A stretch of DNA of 40,043 nt. It comes from Actinomycetota bacterium. Lineage in GTDB: Bacteria; Actinomycetota; Humimicrobiia; Humimicrobiales; Humimicrobiaceae. The notes beneath the pieces were generated by a model. The model had not been told where the DNA came from, searched no databases, and worked only from the letters and a program-made list of their open reading frames with translations. Location of the stretch: the NCBI GenBank assembly GCA_023475715.1, contig JAMCVO010000145.1, positions 1 through 40,043 of the forward strand, in the 5' to 3' direction. A program made the translations under genes and the position numbers. This document shows, one piece after another, positions 7,260-16,313 of the stretch; the first letter of the stretch is position 1; each line of letters begins with the position of its first letter.

Positions 7260-8645
7260 ATGATCAATAAGACCCTTACAAAGAAAATTTTAAATACACT
7301 GTTAAAAACAGGTGGGAGTTTTGCTGAAATTTTTGCTCAAAAAAAAGAAGCTAATAATATTAAGTTAGAAGATGGTAAAATTGAGAATTCAAGCAGTGGA
7401 TTTGAATTAGGTTGTGGCCTTCGATTAATTTATGAAGACAGCACTTTTTATGCTTATGTAGATTCACTCCAGCAGGACATTTTATTAAATGCTGCACAGA
7501 TATTAAGTTCAGCTGTAAATAAAACCTCCAAAAATAAAGTTCTAAACCTAAACAAAGTTTATAATTCTTATACTGCACCAATAAAAAGACATCCTTCAGA
7601 TATTAATCAAGACAAAAAGAAGGAAATCTTGTTAAATGTGGATAGCTTTGCCCGAAACTACAGCCATTTTATCATTCAAGTTTCTTCAAACCTTTCAGAT
7701 ATGGAAGAAGAAATTTATATTGCTAATTCTGAAGGAATTATATGCCATGACAATAGTACCAAAACAATGCTTTCGGTAAATGTGGTGGCACAGCAAAAAA
7801 AAGAAATCAGAACCGGATACAAATCGCTTGCCAGAACCAGTGGTTATGAAGTCTTTGATATTAAAAGCCCGGCTATTGTTTCAGGAGAAGCCGCAAGAAT
7901 AGCCGTGAAAATGCTGGAAGCTGTAAATACTCCGTCAGGTACCCAGCAGGTTGTCATAGGACCGGCATTCGGCGGGGTTATTTTTCATGAGGCATGCGGT
8001 CATGGTTTGGAAGCAGATGCTATATTAAAAGATGCATCTGTTTTCAAGGATAAAACCGGAAGAAAAATTGCAAACAGCATTGTAACTGCAATTGATAATC
8101 CTGCCATGCCCTATCATTGGGGTTCATATGCTTTTGATGGCGAAGGTTTTCCATCACAGGAAAATATCTTAATAAAAGATGGAGTTCTCAAAAATTATAT
8201 TTTTGATTACAAAACTGCAAAGAAAATGAATAAAAAACAAACAAGCAATGGCAGAAGACAATCTTATAGGGATATACCGATACCCAGGATGAGCAATACT
8301 TACCTGGCACGGGGCAGTGAAGATCCTGGCAATATTTTAAAATCGGTAAAAAAGGGGATATACGCAAAAGAATTTTCAGGGGGACAGGTTGACCCTGCTA
8401 TAGGTGATTTTGTTTTCGGAATAAGTGAAGGATATATAATTGAGAATGGTGAGATAGCCAATCCGATAAAAGGAGCTACATTAATTGGAAACGGGCCGGA
8501 AATATTAAATAAGATTGAAGCAATTGGCAACGACCTTGACTTTGCTCCGGGTTTTTGTGGAAAGGGAGGTCAGGCTGTTTCAAATGAAGTAGGACAACCA
8601 ACAATACTCGTAAGCGAGATAACTGTTGGCGGTACAGAAATTTAA
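7260..8645 (+). CDS. tldD: TldD-type metalloprotease subunit
   Basis: A 461-residue TldD/PmbA-family protein and the catalytic member of the pair. The zinc motif H243-E244-A-C-G-H248 (HExxxH) is intact in GGVIFHEACGHGLEAD. The family ends YHWGSYAFDGEGFPSQ and FAPGFCGKGGQAVSNEVGQ are also present. In E. coli, TldD with TldE forms a heterodimeric protease that degrades unfolded peptides and matures microcin B17 and CcdA. In most bacteria the pair acts as a general housekeeping peptidase. The partner follows 30 bases downstream on the same strand. No ribosomally made peptide precursor is recognisable nearby, so a modified-peptide role is unsupported here. Confidence 0.92.
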   Translation: MINKTLTKKILNTLLKTGGSFAEIFAQKKEANNIKLEDGKIENSSSGFELGCGLRLIYEDSTFYAYVDSLQQDILLNAAQILSSAVNKTSKNKVLNLNKVYNSYTAPIKRHPSDINQDKKKEILLNVDSFARNYSHFIIQVSSNLSDMEEEIYIANSEGIICHDNSTKTMLSVNVVAQQKKEIRTGYKSLARTSGYEVFDIKSPAIVSGEAARIAVKMLEAVNTPSGTQQVVIGPAFGGVIFHEACGHGLEADAILKDASVFKDKTGRKIANSIVTAIDNPAMPYHWGSYAFDGEGFPSQENILIKDGVLKNYIFDYKTAKKMNKKQTSNGRRQSYRDIPIPRMSNTYLARGSEDPGNILKSVKKGIYAKEFSGGQVDPAIGDFVFGISEGYIIENGEIANPIKGATLIGNGPEILNKIEAIGNDLDFAPGFCGKGGQAVSNEVGQPTILVSEITVGGTEI

Positions 8646-8675
8646 AACCTATAAGGTAATAAATCAATATAAATT

Positions 8676-10064
8676 ATGGTTAAAAGAAAAAATATTAAAA
8701 GTCTTGCTGATTTTTGCAAGGATGCTTCACTAAAAATAAAAAAATTAGAAGTAGATGAATTTGAAATCTACGGTGCAAGTTCAACGCATAACGAACTGGA
8801 ACTTTTTAACGGTCAGATAGATAATTTATCATTTGCAGAAACAAAAGGTATTGGAATAAGAATTTTTAAAGATAAGAGAGTGGGATATTCATATACTTCA
8901 ATACTTGACAAATATAATATAGAAAAATGTATAGATAGGGCTTTTTCGAATTCACTAATTACTTTTCAGGAGGAATATAACTATCTGCCAATGGAAAGTG
9001 AGTTTAAAAGCAGTAAAGGTATCATAGATAAAAAAATATTGTATTCAGAAGATTTCTTTAATTTCGATATAAAACAAAAAATAAATCTTGCTAAAGAGCT
9101 TGAGATTCTTGCTAAAAAAAAGGATAAGAGAATCACAGGAATAAATAACTTAATCTATGAAGACAGCCTTGATGAAGTAATGATTTTAAATTCAACTGGT
9201 TTTTTTGATAGCTACAGGACTACTTCAGCCTTCATTTATTTAAGTGTAATCTCAAAAGAAAAAGATGATACATCAACCGGTGATTTTTTTGGATATGATA
9301 GAAGTCCGGGAAAATTTAATCTGGAAGAAATTGCTGCAAATGCAGTAAATAGATCGGTTTCCATACTTGGAGGGAAAAAGATAAAATCTCAGATGGTAGA
9401 TATTGTTCTTGATCCATTTATTGCTGCACAGTTCCTGGGTATAATTGCAAGTATAGTTACTGCTGACACTGTTCAAAAAGGCAAGTCACTTCTTAAAGAT
9501 AGGATAGGCGACAAAATTTTTAAGGGTGATTTTGACATCATTGATGATGGAACCTTATCCTATGGTCTTGCTTCAAAACCTTTTGATGGTGAAGGAGTAC
9601 CAAAAGGAAAGACAGCCATTTTTGAAAATGGTATATTAAAAACTTATCTTTACAATACATATACTGCAAGAAAAGATAAAAAGTTTTCTACGGGAAATGC
9701 TGTTCGATCTTCGTATAAATCAATTCCTGAAGTCGGCGTTTCAAATTTTTATTTGAAACCTTCAAAAACCAGCCTGGAAAAAATTATCAAGTCTGTTGAT
9801 AAAGGCTTTTATGTAATAGATATAATAGGGCTGCATTCCGGAACCAATCCAATTTCAGGACAAATAAGTGTTGGTGCAAAAGGTTTATGGATTGATAAAG
9901 GTTCCTTTTCAAAGCCAGTTAAAGAAGTGACAATTGCAACTGATTTATTGAGCTTTTGTAAAAGCATAGATAAGATAAGTGATGATTTAAAGTTTATGCC
10001 TTCTGGCGGTTATATAGGAAGTCCCTCGATGCTTGTCAAGGACATTGCCTTAAGCGGCAAATAA
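8676..10064 (+). CDS. pmbA: TldE/PmbA-type partner subunit
   Basis: A 462-residue TldD/PmbA-family protein that lacks the HExxxH zinc motif. At the equivalent place it reads VLDPFIAAQFLGIIAS, as in PmbA/TldE. Other family features: FDGEGVPKGKTAIFENGILKTYLYN in the C-terminal half, and the ending PSGGYIGSPSMLVKDIALSGK. It should form the non-catalytic half of the TldD-TldE protease, with the upstream tldD supplying the zinc site. No strong Shine-Dalgarno sequence is seen; AAGG at 8653-8656 is too far from the ATG. Confidence 0.9.
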   Translation: MVKRKNIKSLADFCKDASLKIKKLEVDEFEIYGASSTHNELELFNGQIDNLSFAETKGIGIRIFKDKRVGYSYTSILDKYNIEKCIDRAFSNSLITFQEEYNYLPMESEFKSSKGIIDKKILYSEDFFNFDIKQKINLAKELEILAKKKDKRITGINNLIYEDSLDEVMILNSTGFFDSYRTTSAFIYLSVISKEKDDTSTGDFFGYDRSPGKFNLEEIAANAVNRSVSILGGKKIKSQMVDIVLDPFIAAQFLGIIASIVTADTVQKGKSLLKDRIGDKIFKGDFDIIDDGTLSYGLASKPFDGEGVPKGKTAIFENGILKTYLYNTYTARKDKKFSTGNAVRSSYKSIPEVGVSNFYLKPSKTSLEKIIKSVDKGFYVIDIIGLHSGTNPISGQISVGAKGLWIDKGSFSKPVKEVTIATDLLSFCKSIDKISDDLKFMPSGGYIGSPSMLVKDIALSGK

Positions 10065-10099
10065 AATTTTAAATATTGTAGTAAATACTGGATTAAAAC

Positions 10100-10957
10100 T
10101 TGAATATATTACAATCAACAATATTGGGAATTACGCAGGGATTGGCAGAATTTTTTCCTGTAAGCAGCTCAGGCCACCTGGTTATAATTCCATATTTTTT
10201 TAAATGGCATTATCTGCCCTTATATTATGCTGTAATATTGCATTTTGCAACTCTGCTTTCGCTGCTGACAGTTTATTATAGGGATGCCGGAAATATAATA
10301 AGCTCTTTTTTTATAGGAATATTTAGAAGAGATAAAAGAAATGATAAAAATTTCAAACTTGCAGTTTTTATTATAATTGCATCAATACCTGCAGTAATTG
10401 CGGGATTTTTTTTGAATGATATTGTTGAGAGTTTCTTCAGTAAGCCTCTTTACGTTGGAATTTTCCTCTTAATTACTGCAATATTTTTATTTACGGGTGA
10501 AATAAGGGGAAAATTAATAGAGGCAAGACTTTCATCCAAAAATGATGATTTACCTAATAATCCAAAGATAAATTATGGAATAGCCTTTATAGTTGGAATT
10601 GGACAAGCCATAGCAATTCTTCCCGGGGTATCAAGATCAGGCTCTACCATTTCATTTGCTCGATTCTTTGGTATAAAAAGGGAAGAATGTATTAGATTTT
10701 CATTTTTACTTTCAATTCCGGTTATTTTTGGATCTTTTGTGTTTGAATTATATAAGTCGCATGCAGTTATTTTTAATATCAGTGCTTTAAATCTGGCAAA
10801 CATGGCAATAAGTTTTGTTTTTGCTTATATTTCCGGACTTTTTGCAGTCAAATTCTTAACAAGGCTTTCAAGAAATAGAAATTTAAATATTTTTGCCATT
10901 TATTGTATAGTAATGGCAATTGCAATATTTGTTGTTATTATGTTCAGAAGTTTTTAA
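10100..10957 (+). CDS. uppP: Undecaprenyl-diphosphatase UppP (BacA)
   Basis: A 285-residue multi-span membrane protein that removes a phosphate from undecaprenyl diphosphate. It recycles the lipid carrier for peptidoglycan and confers bacitracin tolerance. Both signatures are intact: GITQGLAEFFPVSSSGHLVI (residues 10-29, with E17, S24 and H26) and LPGVSRSGSTISFARFFG (174-191, with catalytic R179). About seven to eight hydrophobic segments are visible. The start is TTG at 10100: the conserved N-terminal LQSTILGITQG begins straight after it and no ATG is available. The RmlA-type gene follows 19 bases later. Confidence 0.93.
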   Translation: MNILQSTILGITQGLAEFFPVSSSGHLVIIPYFFKWHYLPLYYAVILHFATLLSLLTVYYRDAGNIISSFFIGIFRRDKRNDKNFKLAVFIIIASIPAVIAGFFLNDIVESFFSKPLYVGIFLLITAIFLFTGEIRGKLIEARLSSKNDDLPNNPKINYGIAFIVGIGQAIAILPGVSRSGSTISFARFFGIKREECIRFSFLLSIPVIFGSFVFELYKSHAVIFNISALNLANMAISFVFAYISGLFAVKFLTRLSRNRNLNIFAIYCIVMAIAIFVVIMFRSF

Positions 10958-10976
10958 GAAAGGAGAAATATCTGTA

Positions 10977-11705
10977 ATGAAAGGCGTTATACTTGCAGGA
11001 GGACTTGGATCAAGATTATTCCCCTGTACTAAAGTAACAAATAAGCATTTACTGCCTGTTTATAATAAACCAATGATTTATTATCCGCTAAACACTATGG
11101 TAAATGCCGGTCTTAAAGATATTATGATTGTCACAGGTGGAAATTATGCAGGAGATTTCCTTAGAATACTGGGTAATGGCAAAGAATTCGGTTTAAAAGA
11201 TATAAGCTATACATATCAGGAAGGTGAAGGAGGTATTGCTGACGCATTAAAACTTGCTGAGAATTTTGCAGAAGGTGAAAAGATATTTGTAATTTTAGGA
11301 GACAATATTATAGAAGATAATGTTTCTGAAGCCATAAAAGATTTTGAGAAACGAAAAGAAGGTGCAGGCATATTCCTAAAAAAAGTTTCCGACCCCGAAA
11401 GATTTGGAGTTGCTGAAATTAGAGAAGGTAAAGTAATAAATATTGAAGAAAAACCAGATAAACCTAAGAGTAACTATGCTGTTTGCGGCTTATATCTGTA
11501 TGATAATATTGTTTTCGACATTGCCAAAGAATTAAAACCATCAGGCAGGAGGGAACTTGAGATTACTGACGTAAATAATGAATATATCAAAAGAGGGATT
11601 ATGTCATATTCAATATTGAATGGCTGGTGGACAGATGCCGGCACATTTGAATCATTATTCAAAGCAAGTAAACTTGTAGCAGAAAAAGAAGGTTTAAAGT
11701 TTTGA
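10977..11705 (+). CDS. rfbA: Sugar-phosphate nucleotidyltransferase, RmlA (glucose-1-phosphate thymidylyltransferase) type
   Basis: A 242-residue short-form RmlA-like enzyme. Seen: the signature GVILAGGLGSRLFPCTKVTN (residues 3-22), then KHLLPVYNKPMIYYPL, the LGDNIIEDN metal-site region (about 103-111), and GWWTDAGTFESLFKAS near the end. It is predicted to join dTTP and glucose 1-phosphate for deoxysugar synthesis. It is about 50 residues shorter than classical RmlA, so another nucleotide-sugar substrate is possible. The start at 10977 is chosen over an upstream in-frame ATG inside uppP because AAAGGAGAAA (10959 onward) sits before it and the family signature begins there. No rmlB/C/D is nearby. 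Its last 12 bases overlap the convergent zinc-ribbon gene. Confidence 0.85.
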   Translation: MKGVILAGGLGSRLFPCTKVTNKHLLPVYNKPMIYYPLNTMVNAGLKDIMIVTGGNYAGDFLRILGNGKEFGLKDISYTYQEGEGGIADALKLAENFAEGEKIFVILGDNIIEDNVSEAIKDFEKRKEGAGIFLKKVSDPERFGVAEIREGKVINIEEKPDKPKSNYAVCGLYLYDNIVFDIAKELKPSGRRELEITDVNNEYIKRGIMSYSILNGWWTDAGTFESLFKASKLVAEKEGLKF

Positions 11706-11903
11706 TATATCAGTTGAGTGGCAGAAAAAACATTCTAGAATATTAAATTTACTTTGCCAGTTATTATCAGAAATGATATAAATCCAGGAATATTTAAAAT
11801 TCCCGGAATTTAATGGTAAATCCTGATAGATATAAGCATTTCCTTTCTCTTCGGCACATCCCATAAATTTCTCAACATTTCCACAATTCTTGCATTTATA
11901 CAT
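11694..11903 (-). CDS. Small zinc-ribbon protein, function unknown
   Basis: A 69-residue protein with two CxxC knuckles, C4/C7 near the N-terminus (YKCKNCGNV) and C58/C61 near the C-terminus (ECFFCHS), spaced as in a zinc ribbon; C16 is extra. It is a real gene: GAGGG lies 5-9 bases upstream of the ATG, and a near-consensus extended -10 promoter stands about 40 bases upstream (separate entry). The family is not recognised; it could bind nucleic acid or another protein. Its end overlaps the 3' end of the RmlA-type gene by 12 bases. Confidence 0.7.
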   Translation of the reverse strand: MYKCKNCGNVEKFMGCAEEKGNAYIYQDLPLNSGNFKYSWIYIISDNNWQSKFNILECFFCHSTDISKL

Positions 11904-11943
11904 TGGAACCCTCTTTTGAAGTTATAATAATAAATTATCAGTT

Positions 11944-11971
11944 ATTATAGCATATTATCGGCTAAATTCAA
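11944..11971 (-). promoter_or_regulatory. Strong extended -10 promoter for the zinc-ribbon gene
   Basis: Read on the minus strand, TTGAAT (11971-11966) and TATAAT (11949-11944) are separated by 16 bases, with TGC directly before the -10 box (extended -10). The start would be near 11936, about 33 bases before the ATG at 11903. It is one of the best promoter matches in the window. Confidence 0.7.
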
Positions 11972-12012
11972 CACACTAATTTTTATTCTATAATTATTGC
12001 TTTAATGAATAA

Positions 12013-12041
12013 TTGACTAAAGATATAAGCTTTGATAATAT
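12013..12041 (+). promoter_or_regulatory. Putative promoter for trxA
   Basis: TTGACT (12013-12018) and TAATAT (12036-12041) are separated by 17 bases. A transcription start near 12048 gives a leader of about 35 bases to the trxA ATG. The -35 box is near consensus and the -10 box moderate. It is divergent from the zinc-ribbon gene promoter, about 42 bases away. Confidence 0.5.
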
Positions 12042-12082
12042 CTAAACGATAAAAAGCAAATACAGATAAGGGAAGGAGAGTA

Positions 12083-12409
12083 ATGTACGAGGGTATGGTA
12101 CAATTAACCGATTCAAATTTTGATTCAGAAATATCACAATCAACAATACCTATGCTTGTTGACTTCTGGGCTGTATGGTGCGGCCCATGCAAGATGATTG
12201 CACCCGAACTTGAAAAATTATACGAAGAGAAAAAAAATGTCTTAAGAATAGGGAAATTGAACGTTGACGACAATAGAAACATTGCAATAAGATACGGCAT
12301 CAGCAGCATCCCTACCTTGCTTCTTTTTAAAAATGGAGAAGTAGTTAAAAAATTAATTGGGGCTATGTCTAAGGATAAAATTTTAAACGAAATTTCAAGT
12401 TTTTTATAA
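12083..12409 (+). CDS. trxA: Thioredoxin
   Basis: A 108-residue thioredoxin of standard length, a cytoplasmic disulfide reductase that supplies electrons to ribonucleotide reductase, methionine sulfoxide reductase and others. The redox site W32-C-G-P-C36-K is intact in LVDFWAVWCGPCKMIAPELE. The cis-proline loop SIPTLLLF (P77) and the C-terminal GAMSKDKI helix start match the family. AAGGGAAGGAGAG is a strong ribosome binding site just before the ATG. No thioredoxin reductase gene is adjacent. Confidence 0.96.
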   Translation: MYEGMVQLTDSNFDSEISQSTIPMLVDFWAVWCGPCKMIAPELEKLYEEKKNVLRIGKLNVDDNRNIAIRYGISSIPTLLLFKNGEVVKKLIGAMSKDKILNEISSFL

Positions 12410-12549
12410 ATATTGGTTCTAAAAAATTTGTAAATATTTATTTGTATATAGTACATCAGGTTATGGCCATTAAAACCATGAAAACTATTTTGATCTGATT
12501 TTTTCTTAAGAGAAAAGCTGCAAAACCGGCCCTTATATTTCTTATTAGG

Positions 12550-12558
12550 TGCTATAAT
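12550..12558 (+). promoter_or_regulatory. Extended -10 promoter element for ileS
   Basis: TGC followed by a perfect TATAAT (12553-12558) lies in the 264-base gap between trxA and ileS. No good -35 box is present 16-18 bases upstream, which is typical of extended -10 promoters. The leader would be about 109 bases. I looked for a T-box (AGGGTGGNACC) and an intrinsic terminator in it and see neither. Confidence 0.5.
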
Positions 12559-12673
12559 ATTGCCCCTTCACAAAATTGTTCTAATTATATAAAATCTATG
12601 AAATGCTTTTTTAGGATTTAAGGTTTTTAAAAATCAGGGTAATTTTATTTGCAAATCAAAAATAGGTATTTTA

Positions 12674-15600
12674 ATGTTTAAAAAAGTTGAAAGCAATGTA
12701 GATCTTGTAAAGCTTGAAGAAAAAGTTCTAAATTTTTGGAAAGCCAATAAAATCTTCGAGAAAAGCCTTGACAAGAATAAAGATTGCGAAAAATTCATTT
12801 TTTACGAGGGCCCTCCGACAGCAAATGGAGAGCCTGGTGTTCATCATGTCCTTTCACGAGTATTCAAAGATATATTTCCCAGATATAAGACCATGAAGGG
12901 GTATAATGTTCCTCGAAAAGCAGGTTGGGATACCCATGGACTTCCTGTTGAACTTGAAATAGAAAAGAAACTGGGTATAAATTCGAAGAAAGAAATCGAA
13001 AGTATTGGAATTGAGAAGTTCAATAAGCTTTGCAGGGAAAGTGTCATGAAATATGAGGGAGAGTGGAAGAGATTAACTGAACGCATTGGATTTTGGCTTG
13101 ATATGGAAAATGCTTATTTTACTTTTAAGAATGATTACATAGAAACATTGTGGTGGATCTTAAAAACAATATGGGATAGGAATTTGCTGTATGAAGATTA
13201 CAAAATTGTACCCTATTGTCCAAGATGTGGAACGGCACTCTCTTCCCATGAAGTTGCACTTGGTTATAAAGATGTCGAGGATTATTCGATAATGGTTAAA
13301 TTTGCGCTGGCAGATAAACAGAATACCTATTTACTGGTATGGACCACAACACCCTGGACATTAATTTCAAATGTTGCATGTGCGCTTAATGCTGACGCTG
13401 TTTATGTTGAAATAGTTTTTAATGGCGAGAATTTAGTCCTTGCTGAAAGTTTGTTAAACGAAGTTCTTGGAAATGATGCCGATTACAAGATTGTCAGCAA
13501 ATTTAAAGGAAATGAAATTTTAAATAAGAAATACATTCCGGTATATAAATATACTGATGATAAAAATGCATTTAAATTAATTTCAGGCGATTTCGTTTCA
13601 ATAAAAGAAGGAACGGGCATAGTCCATATTGCTCCCGCCTTCGGCGAGGATGATATGAGAATGAGCAGAATAAACAGGCTTCCGGTGGTACAAATGATTG
13701 ACGAGGAAGGAAAGTTTAAACCTGAAGTTGATGGTTTCAGTGGTTTGTCCACAGAAGAAGCAAATCCAGAAATAATTAAAGATCTTAAAACTCGGAACCT
13801 TGCTTTTAAAATAAAAAAATTTGAGCATTCTTATCCATACTGCTGGAGATGTGACAGAAAATTGATATATTATGCAAAAAAAAGCTGGTACATAAAAACT
13901 TCTGAAATAAAAGATGATCTGATAAAATCTAATATGAAAATTAACTGGTACCCGGAGCATATAAAATTTGGCAGATTTGGAAAATGGCTTGAGAGTAATG
14001 TTGACTGGGCTTTAACAAGGGAAAGATACTGGGGAACTCCTCTTCCTATCTGGGGTGATAAAAATGGGCATAAAATCTGTATAGGAAGCGTGCAGGAGCT
14101 TAGAGAAAGGTCGATTAATGATTTCGATAAACTGGATCTCCATAAACCATACGTAGATAAGATTGTTATAAAATGTGATATATGCGGCGAGCATATGTAT
14201 CGTACTCCTGAGGTTATAGACGTCTGGTTTGATTCAGGTTCAATGCCTTTTGCACAATTCCACTATCCTTTTGAAAACAAAGAAATTTTCTTTGATAATT
14301 ATCCTGCTGATTTTATCTGTGAAGCAATTGATCAGACAAGAGGATGGTTCTATACGATGCTTGTTATATCAACTTTATTATTTAAAAAATCATCGTATAA
14401 GAATGTTTTGTGCCTGGGCTTGATCAATGATGAATGCGGACAAAAAATGAGTAAATCAAAAGGTAATGTTGTAAAACCATGGGATATCCTTGCAAAACAG
14501 GGTGCAGATGCCCTAAGATGGTATTTCTTTACGGTTGTTTCACCCTGGAACGCAAAGAATTTTTCAGTTAAAGCAATAGATGAAGTAATTAGAAAATTTA
14601 TTTTGACCTTATGGAACACCTATTCTTTCTTTGTCATATATGCAAATATAGATAATTTTAACCCTGGCGAAATTGAAATATCATTAAAAGACAGGACAGA
14701 AATAGACAGATGGATCATTTCTGAGCTTAATAAAGTTATAAAGAATGTATCTGAACTAATGGATGATTTTAATGTTACTGACAGCGGCAGGCTTATTGAG
14801 AACTTTGTGGATGAACTTTCAAATTGGTATGTCAGAAGAAGCAGACGAAGATTCTGGAAAAGTGAAGAAGACAAAGATAAAATAAGTGCATATAAAACTT
14901 TATATGAATGCCTGCTTACGATTTCAAAATTATCTGCCCCTTATATTCCTTTTTTAAGTGAAGAAATTTATAAAAATTTAACTGACGGACGAAAGTCCGG
15001 TCTTGAAAGTGTTCATCTTGAAGCCTACCCTGTGGCAGATGAAAAATTAATAGACGAAGATCTCAGCTTTAAAATGGATGTAACAAGAAAGATTATAGGG
15101 CTTGGCAGATCAATAAGAAACAAAATAAATATTAAAACCCGTCAGCCTTTACCTGTAGTAAAAGTATATTTTGAAAAGGATGAAAAAAAGCAGGAAGCTT
15201 GCAGGCATTTCAGAGAAGTAATACTTGAAGAACTAAATGTAAAGAAACTTCAAATAGCTGAAAACCTGGATGATTTGGTATCTTATAAAATTAAGCCAAA
15301 CCTAAAATTATTGGGTATAAAATATGGAGCTCTTCTTCCTAAAATAAAGAATTCATTGGAGAAGGAAAGCAGCTCACAGGTAGCTGTTAAAGTAAGGAAT
15401 GGAAAAACTGTTAACCTCAGGGTTGAAGGAAAGCAAATAGAGCTGCTTTGTGAAGAAATACTTGTCGAGGTCGAAAGCCGTACCGATTATGGTATTGAAA
15501 GTGATGGGGAATACACGGTAGGGCTGGCAATCAATTTTTCAAAGGAACTTGCTGATGAAGGTTTCTGCAGGGAGCTTATTCATCAGATACAAAATTTGAG

Positions 15601-15820
15601 AAAAGAAGCAGATTTTAAGATTGAAAATACAATAATCGCTGCTATTATATGCGGCGAAAAAGAAAAAGAAATCATAAAAAAATACAAAGATTTTATAATG
15701 AAAGAAATACTTGCAAAAAAACTGATTTTTAAATTTGAAGATAAAATGTTTATAAAGGAATTAAAAGTCAATGACACAATAATGAAAATAGGCTTAAAAG
15801 TTGTAGGAAGTATAATATAG
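12674..15820 (+). CDS. ileS: Isoleucyl-tRNA synthetase, type 2, with GXHH signature motif
   Basis: A 1048-residue class I synthetase that charges tRNA-Ile. Its length and motifs fit the IleRS2 clade (eukaryote-like, also in Actinobacteria). Where most class I enzymes have HIGH, this one reads G55-V-H-H58 in ANGEPGVHHVLSRVFKD, the swapped GXHH form. KMSKS is canonical at residues 591-595 (GQKMSKSKGN). The CP1 editing domain is present (WTTTPWTLISN, about 222-232). Cysteine pairs CPRC (about 181), CWRC (about 390) and CDIC (about 500) may bind zinc. WFDSGSMPFAQ and the C-terminal anticodon-binding region are intact. lspA begins 3 bases after the stop. Confidence 0.97.
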   Translation: MFKKVESNVDLVKLEEKVLNFWKANKIFEKSLDKNKDCEKFIFYEGPPTANGEPGVHHVLSRVFKDIFPRYKTMKGYNVPRKAGWDTHGLPVELEIEKKLGINSKKEIESIGIEKFNKLCRESVMKYEGEWKRLTERIGFWLDMENAYFTFKNDYIETLWWILKTIWDRNLLYEDYKIVPYCPRCGTALSSHEVALGYKDVEDYSIMVKFALADKQNTYLLVWTTTPWTLISNVACALNADAVYVEIVFNGENLVLAESLLNEVLGNDADYKIVSKFKGNEILNKKYIPVYKYTDDKNAFKLISGDFVSIKEGTGIVHIAPAFGEDDMRMSRINRLPVVQMIDEEGKFKPEVDGFSGLSTEEANPEIIKDLKTRNLAFKIKKFEHSYPYCWRCDRKLIYYAKKSWYIKTSEIKDDLIKSNMKINWYPEHIKFGRFGKWLESNVDWALTRERYWGTPLPIWGDKNGHKICIGSVQELRERSINDFDKLDLHKPYVDKIVIKCDICGEHMYRTPEVIDVWFDSGSMPFAQFHYPFENKEIFFDNYPADFICEAIDQTRGWFYTMLVISTLLFKKSSYKNVLCLGLINDECGQKMSKSKGNVVKPWDILAKQGADALRWYFFTVVSPWNAKNFSVKAIDEVIRKFILTLWNTYSFFVIYANIDNFNPGEIEISLKDRTEIDRWIISELNKVIKNVSELMDDFNVTDSGRLIENFVDELSNWYVRRSRRRFWKSEEDKDKISAYKTLYECLLTISKLSAPYIPFLSEEIYKNLTDGRKSGLESVHLEAYPVADEKLIDEDLSFKMDVTRKIIGLGRSIRNKINIKTRQPLPVVKVYFEKDEKKQEACRHFREVILEELNVKKLQIAENLDDLVSYKIKPNLKLLGIKYGALLPKIKNSLEKESSSQVAVKVRNGKTVNLRVEGKQIELLCEEILVEVESRTDYGIESDGEYTVGLAINFSKELADEGFCRELIHQIQNLRKEADFKIENTIIAAIICGEKEKEIIKKYKDFIMKEILAKKLIFKFEDKMFIKELKVNDTIMKIGLKVVGSII

Positions 15821-15823
15821 ATA

Positions 15824-16309
15824 ATGCAAATAAAAGCTTCGAAGAAACTATTAAATATAATATTTGCAGCTAATGCAGCCGTTATTTTAATTCTGGATCA
15901 ATTAACTAAATATATAATCAATCGTTTGCCGCAAAGTGTGTTTCCTATAGAAGCCATTCCAAAATTTTTATATATAATAAGAATAACAAATACCGGAGCT
16001 GCTTTTGGATTATTTCAGAACAGGACAAAGATTTTCATAATCATTTCGATAATTGCGATAATACTTATAATAGTCCTAAAGATTAAAATGGACTTAAAAA
16101 TTGTTCTTTATAATATAGGACTGGGATTTGTTCTGGGTGGTGCCTTAGGAAATCTGGTTGACAGACTGCTTTTCAAAGGGCAGGTTACGGATTTTATACA
16201 TGTAGTCTATTTTGCAGTATTTAATGTAGCCGATAGTTTTATAGTTATTGGATTTGGTATTATAATACTGGTAATACTAAAATTTTTTTTTAAAAAAGGT
16301 GCTGCATAA
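15824..16309 (+). CDS. lspA: Lipoprotein signal peptidase (signal peptidase II)
   Basis: A 161-residue, four-span inner membrane aspartyl protease that cuts prolipoproteins before the lipidated Cys. Conserved boxes are all there: LDQLTKY (D25), ITNTGAAFGLF (N56), GALGNLVDRLLFKGQVTDFI (D113, D123) and FNVADSFIVIG (D137). D113 and D137 correspond to the catalytic aspartate pair. It lies between ileS and an rluD-type gene, a very common order in bacteria. The lipoproteins at 5664-6305 and 38834-39628 are likely substrates. The gap to ileS is 3 bases and no separate ribosome binding site is obvious, so translational coupling is likely. Confidence 0.96.
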   Translation: MQIKASKKLLNIIFAANAAVILILDQLTKYIINRLPQSVFPIEAIPKFLYIIRITNTGAAFGLFQNRTKIFIIISIIAIILIIVLKIKMDLKIVLYNIGLGFVLGGALGNLVDRLLFKGQVTDFIHVVYFAVFNVADSFIVIGFGIIILVILKFFFKKGAA

Positions 16310-16313
16310 ATAA

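Noticed and set aside
7260..10064. TldD/TldE as part of a modified-peptide (microcin-like) cluster
   Set aside because: No precursor peptide, modifying enzyme or dedicated exporter is adjacent; the pair is widespread as a housekeeping protease.
10920..10976. N-terminal extension of the RmlA-type ORF into uppP
   Set aside because: A strong AAAGGAGAAA site and the family's conserved MKGVILAGG start support 10977; the extra 19 residues have no homology pattern.
11983..12456. 157-codon minus-strand ORF opposite trxA
   Set aside because: It is the antisense shadow of a clear thioredoxin gene; the translation is low-complexity with no family resemblance, and the trxA strand has a promoter and ribosome binding site.
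12463..12483. Possible terminator hairpin after trxA (GGTT ... AACC)
   Set aside because: Only four outer pairs plus a short palindrome and no following T run; too weak to call.
12410..12673. Possible T-box riboswitch before ileS
   Set aside because: The 264-base gap has no AGGGTGGNACC T-box sequence, no specifier stem that I can fold by eye and no intrinsic terminator.
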